Origin: Phaseolus vulgaris
Taxonomy: Eukaryota > Streptophyta > Magnoliopsida > Fabales > Fabaceae
Reading direction: 5' to 3'
DNA: 64,000 nt
NCBI RefSeq assembly: GCF_000499845.2
Contig: NC_023756.2
Span: 42,161,393 to 42,225,392 of the forward strand
Shown here one piece after another: positions 1-12,311 of the stretch. Within the stretch, counting starts at the first letter, position 1. Every line of letters begins with the position of its first letter. The notes beneath the pieces are model-generated. The model ran no database searches. It was not told the origin of the DNA and saw only the letters and a program-made list of their open reading frames with translations. The translations under genes and the position numbers were made by a program.

Positions 1-148
1 TCTATACATTGGTAATACAGCATCAAGGGTGATATTTCCATTGGGGATTTTTAACTTTAAACATCAACTTAAGCTGTTCATTGTTTTTATGTTTTTACTC
101 TGCCATTTTGCACCAGATATCCTTATTTTCCTTGTCACTTATATGCAG

Positions 149-326
149 GTTGAGACTGTTGCACAATTTGGTGTTGTGTTTCTTCTCTTTGCTTTGGGAC
201 TGGAGTTTTCCCTGGCAAAGGTTTGTTATTCTTGTCTTGCAAAAACTTACTGTCTCACTTTCATCTATTTTCTTGCTATAAGCTCCATTCTTGCTAAATC
301 TCAAGTGATAGTTTAAGATTGTAAAG

Positions 327-363
<37 letters not shown>

Positions 364-3300
364 CCTCGTCTAAGGATTTTGATTTGGATTTCTGTATTAC
401 TAAAACCTTTCTGTTTCCATTTTCTTATTTTAAAATTTGTATGCATGAAGTTAAAAGCTGTGGGGGCTGTTGCTGTTCTTGGAGGGCTACTTCAAATTGT
501 CATTTTTATGTTCATGTGTGGCATTCTTTCAATGGTATGGTGCTGACTTGTCTATGGAATTAAGGAGTTACAATTGTTTTTTAATGAATGTTATTGTCCA
601 TTTGGTTTGCAGTTATTTGGAGCCTCATTGTCTGAGGGTGTTTTTGTGGGTTCCTTTCTGTCAATGTCATCAACAGCAGTAGTATGTTTTTACACCATTT
701 CCAAAGCTTACTGTAAATACTGTTATCAGTGGTTTTTAGTAGATTCTAAGCATGGTTCACAATTTTTTCCCCTCTTCCAGGTGGTAAAGTTTTTGGTGGA
801 GCGAAATAGTAATAATGCTCTTCATGTTCAAATTACAATTGGGACTCTTATTTTTCAGGTATCTTTCTAGTTGGTGTTTTAAATGTTAAAGTCGTTAGCT
901 TTTCATAAGGTAATATGCTCAAGTTAGACTTATATTGCATATCAATCTTTCCTCTACCATTTGTTATATATCAGGATTGTGCAGTGGGTTTACTATTTGC
1001 TTTGCTCCCAGTTTTGGGTGGTAACAGTGGCCTTTTACAAGGAATAATGTCAATGGGGAAACTGTAAGTCTGTCCATCTGCTCTTTCTCACTCTGATTTC
1101 ACTTTAATTTTTCATAAACTCCCTTTTTGCTTGGTGATGAATAGCAACTTCTTCAGTCAATGCAAGCCAATTGAACTGCATAGTGTTGCTAAATATACAC
1201 CTTTCCACTTTAATATATGCTGAACCTGTATTTTAACATGCAATTACCTCCCTGTAGCTGTCGTCCAAACAAATTAACGTGAACAAGTTCTAAGATCTTT
1301 AAATTTAGAAACTTGGCTTGTAATCATTTTTTGACAAAATAACGTAAACAAGTTCTAAGATCTTTAAATTTAGAAACTTGGCTTGTAATCATTTTTTGAG
1401 CTTAAAATACGTAATCTTATAGAGATATATTGGAATTTGTCTATACTAGATAAAACATACCATTGGGAGACCATAATTTGTAGTTGAACTGTGACACTTT
1501 TCGGTGGGTAGACTTCTGGAAATCAAGTGCTGGGAAGTATGAGGTATCATGATGTTTGATATTTGTGAAGAGACCACAAAAATGAAGTTTTATTGAAATA
1601 TAGGGTTCGTTTTAGGGGGAGGTACAGTTTACCCTAAATTCATCATATTGTCATTGGGATAGGATCTAATTATCTAACTACTTTGAACTTCAGGCTGCTA
1701 GTGTTGTCGTTGTATATCACGGCTACGTCTATATTGTCATGGTCATTTGTTCCTCGATTTCTTAAACTGATGATGCGGCTGTCGTCTCAGGTTAGGCTAA
1801 AACATATTTTATTTGATACTGTATTGCTAGCACTATTAGCAGCTCATGAATTATTTTTCTTCCTTTCTGCTCTCCAGACTAATGAACTTTATCAGCTAGC
1901 TGCGGTTGCTTTCTGCTTGTTATCTGCATGGGTAAGAAAAACAAATGCTGATTGCTGTTACTGATTCCTTATCATTCTGTTGCTTCTTTTATCCATATAA
2001 GTTGTGCAGTCTTTTTAAAACATTTGTCTGATAGACTGTAATGTCTTGTCTGTTATTTTGGAATGATGAATATTTTTTATGCATGTACGGATTGGGTGGG
2101 GTCCATGCTTCCTTCTTAAAACAGAGATTTAGACCCATGATTCTGCCTATTAGTTAAAAATTAGCAATGATGATGTACATTTTGCTAAATTTTTATAATA
2201 TCTTTCCAGTGCAGTGATAAGCTTGGCCTTAGTCTTGAGCTGGGTTCATTTATGGCTGGTGTTATGATTTCCACAACAGACTTCGCTCAACATACTTTGG
2301 ACCAGGTAGTATTCATGACTGATATCTTCTGACCTGTGTCAGACTGATTTTTCCTTTGCATACATGAAGTACTTTCTAATAGTTATCCATATTCTTTAGT
2401 CTTCAGACACGTTTATCTTTGGATCCCTTGAGGTGCACTTCACATAGTTCATTATTTTACTGTCTTTTGTCTTGCAAATACCATGTGTTACAATGATTGG
2501 TTTATTCTGTTATCCCAATTTTGGAAGATAACACTCGACATGCCTTATTTCCAAAAAGTTTTGGGATGTTTCTTTTCTCCCAAACTTCTAGGTGTTCAGA
2601 TTCACTTTTGTCTTATTTCCTATGGAAATACATACAATTTACAAATCATGTATTTTGGGATAATTTACTGCTTTTGAATTATGAATTATGTTTCAGTTCT
2701 CGCAAGATTAAAGTAAAATTCTCCTTTGTAGGTGGAACCAATTCGTAACCTATTTGCAGCTCTCTTTCTCTCAAGTATTGGAATGCTTATACATGTGCAT
2801 TTCCTTTGGAACCATGTGGATATCCTGCTTGCATCTGTTATTCTGGTTGTAGTCGTCAAAACTGCTGTGGTTGCTATAGTTACCAAGGCCTTTGGTTATA
2901 GCCTTAAGACGGCATTTATTGTAAGTTAATGCTGTCAACTTGCTGGATGATATATTGATTAACTATACACAGTTTCTTATGCTGACACTGAATGGCTGTT
3001 TAGGTTGGTATCTCACTTGCCCAAATTGGGGAATTTGCTTTTGTTCTCCTTAGCCGTGCTTCAAATCTTCACCTTGTTGAGGTTTTTGCTCTATCTCTCT
3101 CTCTCACCCCTTGGTGGTATTGTTTGACAATAATGTCTGATGATTTTCCCACTGCTTACATGTATGCATGCATAGTATGTTACATCTGATCTACAATGTT
3201 AATTATGAAACAAATAAAGATGAATGGGTATGGTACGCAATCTGATTTGACAATAGTTAAGAATCTTTTAGAATTTGGGTGAAGAAGCCTCCAACTTTGG

Positions 3301-5147
3301 AAATGAACATCTTACATGGGAACCACAGAAGTGGGATTCATATAAATGGGAACTATAATGTCTTAACGTTGGGTAAAGTCAAGGTGTGGAGTTAACCCAT
3401 GATTTCTTGTTATTGGTCAAGGGAGACATTATTCATCAGATGGCGTATCATTAAAGAGTGTACCCTAGACTTTTTTTTATGTACGTTGCTAATCTGTAGA
3501 TGATAGTTTCCAATGAGTTACTGATGGAGGAAGTAAGCAGACAAGCAAGTCTAAAGGTTTGGTGTAATCTACGAGTCAATCTGAAATGCAACCCCTTCAG
3601 AAAAATGGGGGTGAAGTAAATGATGGTTTTCTGTTTGCTAGGTGGATGGATAATGCAAGGAACAACAACATTAAGACGGTTTATCTTTGGTGTATTTTTC
3701 TCAATGGCTGCAAATAGAAATAAAATCTGCTGGTTTTAAAAATAATGGATTTCACGTGGGAAATAGACGAGTAAGCTATATGCTATTTGTTATGTAAATG
3801 CTAGTAACACAATCTTGACATTGTCTTTACAACACACTTTATTATTGGGTATGATTCATGTGGAATGGAATCCACTAAAAATGGATTGCGGCCTACTAAA
3901 TAACGAACAGAACCCATATTTTGTGGAACTCCTTTGAATATCACATCACCCAATAACGTGTTAAGGGTGTGATTTTAGCATTTCTCTATATGAAAAAAAA
4001 AATGGTTGAAGATAGTTTGATCTTTGTACCTTCAAATACCCTCCAAAGAAAGGGAAAGGTCTTCCAGTGCATTATGTAAATTGGCAAGCACAAAAATAAT
4101 TGTGGGCCAAAAATATAAGTGAAATCTCTCCCAAGCTTCATCATAGGTATTCTGGTTACACTGAAAAAATACCTCGCGTTTTCCACTATTCTACTATCAA
4201 CCCAAACAATTGCAGTTAAATTGAAAAAAAATATTTACACCTTCATGATACCTTTTCTTGATTGTTTTAAGTGATTTTTGTAATTTCCCTCTGTTCTATC
4301 TTTCTATCTTGCTGACTGATTGTAATATTTTAGGGGAAAATGTATCTTCTTCTTCTAGGGACAACGGCTCTCAGTCTGGTAATTTTATTCATCTACCTGT
4401 AATACGTTCCTTTCTTTGAATTATTTAAACTTATCATTGATTAAAAATACAGGTTACAACTCCACTTTTGTTTAAATTGATACCTGCTGTCATGAATCTG
4501 GGTATTCTCATGCACTGGTTCCCCTCTGAAAGTACCACACAAATTGAGGTGTCTCTCTTTATTTCTCTCTTTTTTATGGCCTCATATATTATCAGATAAC
4601 TGTTTTCTCGCATAAGCCTTTTTTGAGCTGGTTATAAACGTGGTACAACCTTCTGAACTTGCATGGAATCATCACTTTGCCATTCATTGTGGGCTGCAAT
4701 TTTCTTTTGGTGGGGTTATGATTTCAAATCAATTAAAGCTTTTTTGGGGTCAACGTTACTAGTTCAATATGATATTTTATCAATCACAGATTATATCACT
4801 AACTTGAAGGGTTAAAATCCACTTGTTATACAATTTACTTTCAAGACAAACATTCCTCATCCTAACCACTAGCATATCCCTCCTAGATTTTTGTTCTCTT
4901 AGCTCTTAATTAGGTGCAAGAATAAGGCTACAATAGTTTCTTGAATACCATATTCCATCATAATATATATTATCTCTATTTGCTATTAAATTAAGTATCC
5001 TTGGCAATATCTTTAAAGCAATATTGGAAAACCAAGGATCCTCTTCACATGCTAAAAATCATAGATGGTATAACAACATGACCTGTGGTTTTATTCTTAT
5101 AATAACAGGGGAAAGTATCTGTGATTGAAGCAAACAGAATGTTGTGA
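149..5147 (+). CDS. KEA: K+ efflux antiporter, KEA4/5/6 type (5' end outside window)
   Basis: This is the C-terminal 361 residues of a CPA2-family cation/proton antiporter; KEA4-6 members act in Golgi/TGN endomembranes in K+ and pH balance. I place 13 exons at 149-220, 451-534, 613-681, 781-858, 975-1063, 1694-1790, 1878-1931, 2210-2305, 2732-2920, 3004-3081, 4334-4378, 4453-4548 and 5109-5147, all with GT..AG borders and an open frame. Visible family motifs are FALGLEFSLAKL, LSMSSTAV, the FQDCAVGLLF segment (Q-D motif of CPA2 carriers), VEPIRNLFAALFLSS and AQIGEFAFVLLSR. The segments are hydrophobic and fit about nine membrane spans. No RCK/KTN domain follows, as expected for KEA4-6. About 200 N-terminal residues, including any signal peptide, lie left of the window. 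Which of KEA4, 5 or 6 it is cannot be decided. Confidence 0.93.
330..361. repeat. (AT)n microsatellite in KEA intron
   Basis: An uninterrupted AT dinucleotide run lies in the intron after the first visible KEA exon. Confidence 0.9.
1276..1400. repeat. 65-bp tandem duplication in KEA intron
   Basis: Two adjacent copies of a 65-bp unit (starting aacgtgaacaag and aacgtaaacaag) are almost identical. They lie inside the 1064-1693 intron and do not touch coding sequence. The similarity suggests a recent slippage or unequal-exchange event. Confidence 0.85.
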
Positions 5148-6180
5148 GTCTTCAAGTTTCCATGACATGGGAGTCAAATAGTATATTGGAGGCAATTATC
5201 TACTTTTTGGTGACTAGAGAAATCAGGATTTCCTTACTCTGTTTCTGTTTCAAGTCCATGGTGAGCTTCACATGAAACAGTCAGCATATTCACTTCTTCC
5301 TTTGATAATTAATGGAAGATCTTGTGTATATAGGCATATGTTTTTTTGTATTCATTGAGCAATGTATATAGGAAATTGTAGGCCATTCTTATTGCTTACG
5401 CTAATCCTATCACATCATTCGCTGCTTTGCCTATAATAGCTGCTATCAAATTACACAGGGAAAAATTTATTTGACACCAACACTGTACTATAACTGCAAA
5501 CATTTAATCAGGATCTCCATCAATAAATATCCATCGTGATTCATTACCAGAACTATCAATTTATGAACTTCAATTACTTTTCCTGAACGGAAATATAAAA
5601 ATGGTCACATTAGATGGGCAAAAATAAATAAATTCTAATTAATTCCATGTTATTTTATGTCATTGTTTTGAAATTATTTTTTATATTCAAATCCAATGTA
5701 ATAAAGAGTAATTTAGAAATATGCAGTTATTTTTAATATAATATATAAAAAAAAGATTAATAAACAATTATATTTTTAATCAGTGTAAAAGTAGGTATTT
5801 TTTTATGAGTGTAACAGGGTGTAGATAAGGTTTTGAAAATTAAGGGACTAATTCACTGTGAGAAAAGACATCAGTTAACGTGTAACATAATATAATTTCA
5901 AAATAATTTATTTTAATCAATTATATCAACACTCTAAATGTAAAAGTTAAGATAATTTTATGTGTTTGTATGTATTATTGAAAGTTTTTAAGAACTGGAA
6001 ATAAGGGCTAAATTATATTATATAATATTAAATTATCTGAGTTGGTGTGAAATTAGCTATTATGTATATGTTTGCACTTAAGTGTAAGTTTGAGGAATGT
6101 AAAGAGAGTGGGAATGAGTTGTTACTATCATATCTTTTCTTTCTTTCTTTCTTTCATGATTTTGGGGAGTGGGCCCCATT
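5148..6180. other. KEA 3' UTR, then gene-free AT-rich DNA
   Basis: The first 200-300 bases after the KEA stop have mixed composition and probably form its 3' UTR. After about 5460 the sequence becomes AT-rich with no coherent open frame. A short (cttt)n run sits at about 6138-6154. Confidence 0.5.
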
Positions 6181-6255
6181 ATGAACCACCACCGGCAGAC
6201 TTGCGCCGCGGACGGCGGGTTACTGGCTGATATGCAGCCGGCAGAATCTCTGCTG
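6170..6255. other. GC-rich island of unknown origin
   Basis: About 80 bases with CpG-rich words such as ttgcgccgcggacggcgg stand out from the AT-rich surroundings. A 61-codon minus-strand frame crosses it (6078-6263) but matches nothing I recognise. It could be a promoter island, a gene relic or part of a transposon. Confidence 0.4.
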
Positions 6256-6454
6256 ATTCTCATTGTAACTGTTGTCTTTTCTTTTGTTTAGGGTTCATAA
6301 AAGTTGAAACTGTTGTGTTGCTATTCTATTCATGGACTTAACCCATCACATTTCACACTCACTATTCCGTTTTGTGGTTAGAATAAAATACGTAAAAATA
6401 ACAATATGATTAGAAAATAATCAAATAAATTTAAGTTTAATTTATTATATTAGT

Positions 6455-7085
6455 AAAATAATAATAATAATAATAATATAAAAGTAATAATAATGAAATC
6501 AATAATACAATAGTGACTAGGTGGTAAAACGGGTCATTTCGACTCGTTATGACCTGATCCGTCATTGACCCGCCAAAAGCGGGACCGGACAGGTTGATCA
6601 ACCAAAGTTGTACGGATTGAAAATAGTAACTCGTTCCACCATAGGATTGACTGACGAATTGGTCCGTCATTTTTAATTTTTTTTGTAATTTCTTTATTTT
6701 ATATCTATTTTATATCTTTTTGTAATTCATTGATATCATATTTTAGAAAATAAAAATACAAGAAAGAGTAATAAAATTAAATTAAATTTTAATATTACCT
6801 AACAAAATAAAGTAAGTATTGATAATACTTCAATGAATTAAATGATGTATAAAGAAATTAATGTAAATAAAGTTTTATATAAAACATTGACCACCAACAA
6901 TTTTTATTCCAAAAGCATGAAACCCCTATTTAAAAGTACAAAAAAAAAAAGTAGACTAGTCTGTGAGTTGGCTCGCAGGTTAGACGAGCCGAACCAATAC
7001 AGAATGACTTAGCTCGCAGGTTAGGCGAGCCGAACCAATACAGAATGACTGATTCAAAAAGTTAACTTATCCACCTAAATGATAA
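6455..7085. repeat. Transposon-like repeat with 41-bp tandem unit
   Basis: A (taa)n run (about 6457-6480) is followed by a stretch rich in gacccg, cgggtc and gctcgc words (6530-6665). At 6971-7052 a 41-bp unit starting gctcgcaggttag is present twice in tandem. Each unit has a short inverted pair (gctcg..cgagc). Such word-rich subterminal stretches are typical of non-autonomous hAT-like DNA transposons in plants, but I see no terminal repeats or target duplication, so the class is only a guess. Confidence 0.45.
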
Positions 7086-8982
7086 TGTACCGTCAGATTA
7101 GACATGGCTCATTTTGTCATCTTAATAGTTACTATAATAATAATAATAGAAATTATGACATCAATGGTATTTATGGTAGTAGTAAATATAAAAAACATTA
7201 TAAACAAATAAAAATGTAATGATAGTAACTATGTTGAGAGTGAAGCTAAAGGAGGTAAGAGTACTTATCCCACAAGATTTTTAGAATTCATATTCTATAT
7301 TTTATTTTATTTTTATCATAAAAAATTAGTGTAGTTTCACTAGGACATTTTTTTAAGAAATAAATATAAAATTAATTAAGAGATAAAAGAGAGAATAAAT
7401 TAGTATTAATTTTATCATCTTATTTTTATAATTTTTATAGTATCAACAATATAAAATCATATATTTTTAAAGTATGAAAATTCTTAGAAAAATACTATAA
7501 ATTATAATGTATATGTATTTCGGATACTTTTATGACATTTATTTTATAAAATTTTACAATACTATTATTCTATGAAAAATATAAGTTCTTTATTAAAAAA
7601 GTTATAAACCCTATCACTGGATAATAACTATTCTGTCATGCTGCTTTTTAACATATATGTCATTTTTTAATAAGAAATATTATACATCAATAACAAAAAT
7701 AAATCAAATTGTGTTGATATATCGAACCATTTATTACAAATAGACTAAGATCATTATTGCCTCTTATTCTTTCATAGGATAATGGTACTATAATATTTTA
7801 TACAAGGAGCTTATTTTTCTTTAATTTGTCATAGAATTAAATTAATTAGTTTAGATACAAACTTAGCACAATTAATTTATTGCAATGTAAATGGGTATAG
7901 TTATTAATGATAAAAAATTATACAAGTTACAATTTTTTAAAATATTTGATTCGTACTTTAAAATGATTAATTAGGCACTAAAATAAAGTAGAAGATGGAA
8001 AATTATAAGAAACTAAATTATTTATTTTATTTTTTAGGGACAAAAGTGTCCGTGTCATTTTTTAAGACTAATTTTTAATTTAGACTTTTATTAAGGTAAA
8101 TAAAACTTTAACTAATTTTTTTAGTCTTGGTTTTCAACGACAGAAATCCTCACATCTAACTTTCTTTGAATATCTGCGGAATAAAAAAAGTTAAAAAAAT
8201 TCAGCATAATCACTTATGTTGAAATAGATAATGAATTACGTGCAATAATAATTAATTATCTTTTAAAGTTAATTGATTATATATAAATAAAATAAAATGT
8301 TTATGTTTTAATATTATAATATAATAAATACTTTAAATTTTAATAATAATAATAAAGTAATGAAATACTTTAAATTTTAATGCTTTGGAAAATTAATTAT
8401 TTTAATACTAAATAATTAATCTTACGCATTAAAATAGTATACGATTAGATACAATAACCACTTGGTAAAATTCTCACATTTTCGCTTCTCATTTTCAACT
8501 CTCTATGAAAAGATTTTCTCACTTCAATCTTTCTCAATATTTTTCATTGGTTATCTCTTTCACAATCTAATCATATCTCATAGTAGATGAGGAGTTAAGA
8601 TCATTTTAAACAAATTAGATTTTCAATAAGTTCTTGTCTACTTTAAAAAAAATGTTTTTTACTTTTTATTTTGAATTTTTCATCAATATTGGATGAGTTG
8701 ATTAATAAAAGTGATAATCTCAACTTGGTTAAGTTTATACTAAAAATTTCTATTATTTGGATTATTTACTCTTAGTCTCTATTATTTTGTGTGGTTCACT
8801 TGCTTGAGTTGAACTTTCTTTAGAGTAAGGAGTTACATGTAAAGTTGTTTGTGTGTTTTATAAAACATTAGGATATATGATATAGATGTAAAGGTAACTC
8901 AATCATAAGTTTTTTTGGTTTCTATGCAAAGCTTTTATTTTGTTTGAAAACTGTATTTGTATAGACAAAGTGAACCTAGATG
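7086..8982. other. AT-rich gene-free spacer
   Basis: Very AT-rich, with poly-A, poly-T and taa runs and no sustained frame on either strand. No RNA gene or clear transposon end was seen. Confidence 0.55.
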
Positions 8983-9290
8983 CACTACAAGAAAATCGCG
9001 AATTATATACGGATTATTACATATGGATCAAAATCTGTATGTAAAGTGAACATTACATACGAATTTTTACATACGGATTCTATTTCGTATGTAAATAGTT
9101 TTGCTTTATAATTTCCCCTTATAATTTTCTTCCCTTTTTTTTACTAGATTTTAGCTGTTTTCTTATCCATCTTTAGGTGAGAGATGAAACCCTATACAAC
9201 CTTTGAGAATATATATCCTGTATTTACTGAGTTCAGGAAAAATCAACAATGGTACGAACTTGTCTTCATATACTTAATTTTTTTTAATAC
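8983..9290 (+). mobile_element. CACTA-type transposon terminus with subterminal repeats
   Basis: The segment opens with cactacaagaaaatcgcg, the canonical plant CACTA (En/Spm) inverted-repeat end. Over the next 110 bases the words ttacatacg, ttacatacgg and cgtatgtaa recur in both orientations, which is the subterminal-repeat layout that CACTA transposases bind. The inner part (from about 9125) is one inverted copy of the 200-bp repeat found four more times at 12-16 kb. I did not find the partner end (ttttcttgtagtg) to the right, so the element is broken or heavily rearranged. Confidence 0.65.
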
Positions 9291-10603
9291 ATGCAACTGT
9301 ACTGTCAACTATTTCCATAATCATGGCTATCTTTTGTTTAGCCATCATAATTATGAATGTATTAATACATGCATACTTACTACAAAACATTTAAAACCAA
9401 AATAGGGTTTTCCTTGCCATTCTACCAATCCATAAATTTTAGGTGAGTCCATTTAAAATCACAAAACAAATTAAAGGTAAACATAAGTTAAATCATCATC
9501 AACCAAGATAAACTTTACATACACTTCTTTAATTCAAAAGAATCAACCAATATATCAATTCCTACAAGAATCTCAAAATAGTGTGATTATGTTACCTTCA
9601 CATCTAGAACATATAACCTAATGTACTATTTAAAATTAAATTAGTTTCCATTACTTGATTAAGGTACTAACACAAGACCAAAATTTCAAATTCGACAAAA
9701 CTCACTAGCAGGCTAAAACTATACACAAACTCATGATTAACGATTTAAATATACCCTACAATCTTGAATTAACATAAGTTTTTCACTTTAATATTAGAAT
9801 TTTCATATTTTTAATGAACAACGTACAAAGAGACAAAACACTAAACATCTTAATCTACATGAAGAAAAGTAACATTTGCATCAAGCGAAACTCAAACTAT
9901 GATACACATTCTCTCTTAATAAACACTATATTTTAATCACTCTTCTGAATCACACTCTCTCGGATTTTGTTGTGGTGGGAGCCTCCAATTGCTTCTTCAA
10001 CTTCCATAACATCACTCAACTACTCCTTCACCTTCAAATGCCAATTAGATGCTAACTGTAACATGACAAAAGGGAAGATCAGGTGTAGTCTTTGTCATTC
10101 TATAATGATTATTTGTATGTTGGTTGTAGAAGAAACAAAATAAATCACCATAAAATGTAAATAATTTCTTTTTTTTCTCAACAATGAACAAATAAAATAA
10201 AATGAAACACTTAAGAGGTGTCAAACCCGTATACAAGATGCTCAAAGCCCCCTAAATAGGCTATGAACAAAGAACAAATATTGTCACACAACACCTTTCA
10301 ACCCCAAACCAAACAACACTCACAACTACAAAATGGGTCACAAATTACAAACCCAAATAACAAAATCAACCAAACCAGCAAAATGGCATAAACACCTAAC
10401 ACAAAACAAAAGGAATCCATACAAAGACTTGACATAAAATGTAAATAATATTACGCTTAATAACTTAAATTTATTTAACAAAAAAACAAAATAAATCACC
10501 ATATTTTATGTAATATTACGTTTGAAAACCTAAATTTATCTAATGAAAATAAAATAAATCACTATAAAATATAAATAATATTACGTTTAATAACATAAAT
10601 TTA
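9291..10603. other. Gene-free AT-rich sequence, probably transposon interior
   Basis: No open frame of note. Near 10440-10600 a block (taatattacg..taaatttatc) is repeated about three times at roughly 60-base spacing. Position between the CACTA end and Helitron-like sequence suggests decayed mobile DNA. Confidence 0.4.
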
Positions 10604-10760
10604 TCTATACCTATATATAAAGGAGATTTTCCTCTTTAACTGTCATTTTATTTTATTCCAATTTTATCCTTATATTTATATTTTATTTTATTATTTTAAA
10701 AATATATGAGAGGAGAAATTTGTCATTTTGTGAGCAGATTTGATTTTATATCTCAAAAGG
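10604..10760 (+). mobile_element. Helitron-like 5' end (plus orientation)
   Basis: After a host A, the sequence tctatacctatatataaagg resembles the conserved 5' terminus of plant Helitrons. It is nearly the same as the 5' end of the minus-strand Helitron at 15424 (tctatacctctatataaagg). The next 100 bases match, inverted, the stretch at about 11925-12045. No matching 3' hairpin plus CTAG was seen on this strand, so it is a truncated end. Confidence 0.5.
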
Positions 10761-10814
10761 ATAACAAAAGAGATACATGGAAATTTTTAAAGCATACATC
10801 CACAATGATACAGG

Positions 10815-11080
10815 TACAGATGAATTGCTTAACACGCTCCTAACCCTATCCATTAAGGTTCTATTGCGCCTTTCTGAAACACCATTTTGTTATGGTGTGC
10901 CTGACATTGTGTGTATTTAGCACAAATACTACATTTCTCAAGTAACTTAGCAAATGGACCTGGGTGTTGTCCACTTTCATCATGCTTTCCATAATATTCA
11001 TCACCTCTATCTGACCATACAATTTTCACCTTTCTGTCTAGTTGTCTTTCCACTTCATTTATATAAACTTTCAAGGCATT
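10815..11080 (-). pseudogene. Captured Copia integrase fragment, copy A
   Basis: On the minus strand the frame reads KVYINEVERQLDRKVKIV, then SDRGDEYYGKHDESGQHPGP, then a degraded stretch and RRNRTLMDRVRSVLSNS in a shifted frame. This is the central Ty1/Copia integrase core around its second catalytic aspartate. Only about 85 codons are present and at least one frameshift breaks them. No LTR, gag or reverse transcriptase surrounds it, so it is a captured or stranded fragment. A second copy is at 13219-13400. Confidence 0.7.
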
Positions 11081-11707
11081 TACTGCTTGAGATTTTTCAT
11101 GTAGTAAATAAACATAACCATATGCTTGAGATTTTCCAAGGCATTATATTTAGATGTGTACTCGCATATTATTGACACAAAAACACACCTAGGTAGAATA
11201 AAGAAATGAGGAAGAAAAAGTGCACGAAAATATGAAAGAACAAATTTGAAATGAAAAGAACAAATTTGCAAAGAAATGAGAGGAGAAATGAGAGACGAAT
11301 AAAAATAATCATAAATAATATATAATCATAAAAAGTGTAACAAAAAAGTTGGTAAAGTAACGAAGAGAATGTGCATACCTAAGAAGAATGGAAAAGTTCT
11401 TTTTGTTGAAAGCATGAAACTTTCTTCTTCTTCTTCTTTCCTGCATCATCACACACAATTACACTTTTGGGGAAAAAGGTTCACTTCTTAGATCCAACGT
11501 GAATTGAGAAAGTTATATGTTTAATGACGTTGCGGAGAGAAATTCTTGTATGGCGTAAGTGGTTGTTTTGAACCATTGAAGAAAAAAGGGAGAAAGATGG
11601 GGTTTGAAGGGAAATGTTTGGTTAAATAACTCAAAAAATGAGTGACTCTCGCTCAAGAATCAAATTCAAGACTGCTGCAATTTTGAATTATGTTTACAAT
11701 TACCCCA

Positions 11708-11915
11708 TAATTTAAAATTTAAAATTTAAAATTCAAAATTCAAAATTCAAAATTCAAAATTCAAAATTCAAAAATTCAAAATTCAAAATTCAAAATTTAA
11801 AATTTAAAATTCAAAATTTAAAATTTAAAATTCAAAATTTAAAATTTAAAAATTTAGAATTTAAAATTTAAAATCAAAATTTCAAAATTTAAAATTCAAA
11901 ATTTAGTTTTAAAAA
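11708..11915. repeat. Low-complexity aaattcaaaattt array, copy A
   Basis: A roughly 200-bp array built from aaattt and aaattc heptamer-like units, with both variants interspersed. The same kind of array occurs at 15430-15640 in copy B of the duplication. Confidence 0.85.
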
Positions 11916-12089
11916 ATAAAGAAGTCACAATATGACAAATATCTCCTCTCGTATATTTTAAAATAATAAAATAATAAATAAATATAAGGATAAAGTTTAA
12001 ATAAAATAAAATGGTAGTTAGGTGGGGAACCTTCTAGAGACAGGGAGGGTAGTTGTTGAGGGTAGACAAGAGTCTCACTCTAAAAGAGT

Positions 12090-12310
12090 TAAATATATGA
12101 AGACAAATTCGTACCATTATTGGCTTTTCCTGAACTCAGTAAGTACAAGATATATATTTTCAAAGGCAATATAAGTTTCATCTTTCACCTAAAAATGGAA
12201 ATGAAAACAGTTAAAATCCAGTACCAAAAAGGAGAAAATTATAAGACAAAACATATCACCTTAGCTCTTGTAAGAACAATTTTTCCAGAGACAAAAATAA
12301 GTAAGACTAT
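12090..12310 (+). repeat. 200-bp interspersed repeat (family R1)
   Basis: A unit beginning tatgaagacaaattcgtacc and holding ttttcctgaactcagtaa and tcacctaaaaatgg occurs five times: 9125-9290 (inverted), here, 12548-12838, 12857-13080 (inverted) and 15805-16005. The link to the CACTA end at 8983 suggests it is internal CACTA sequence. The copy at 9184 has a short frame (FENIYPVFTEFRKNQQW) that is shifted here, so it may once have been an exon. Confidence 0.7.
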
Positions 12311-12311
12311 T

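Larger units (their letters stand above)
10967..12310. repeat. Segmental duplication, copy A
   Basis: From ggtgttgtccac at 10967 through the Copia integrase remnant, the (attcaaa)n tract and the tail ending near 12310, the order and sequence match 13219-16005. Shared landmarks are gatgtgtactcgcat, ggggaaaa before ttcacttcttaga, and gacaagagtctcactct. Copy A lacks about 30 bases near 11655 and lacks the Helitron that splits copy B. Confidence 0.75.

Noticed and set aside
6437..6670. 77-codon minus-strand frame
   Set aside because: It runs through a (taa)n tract (poly-Tyr) and a word-rich transposon-like repeat, so it is chance.
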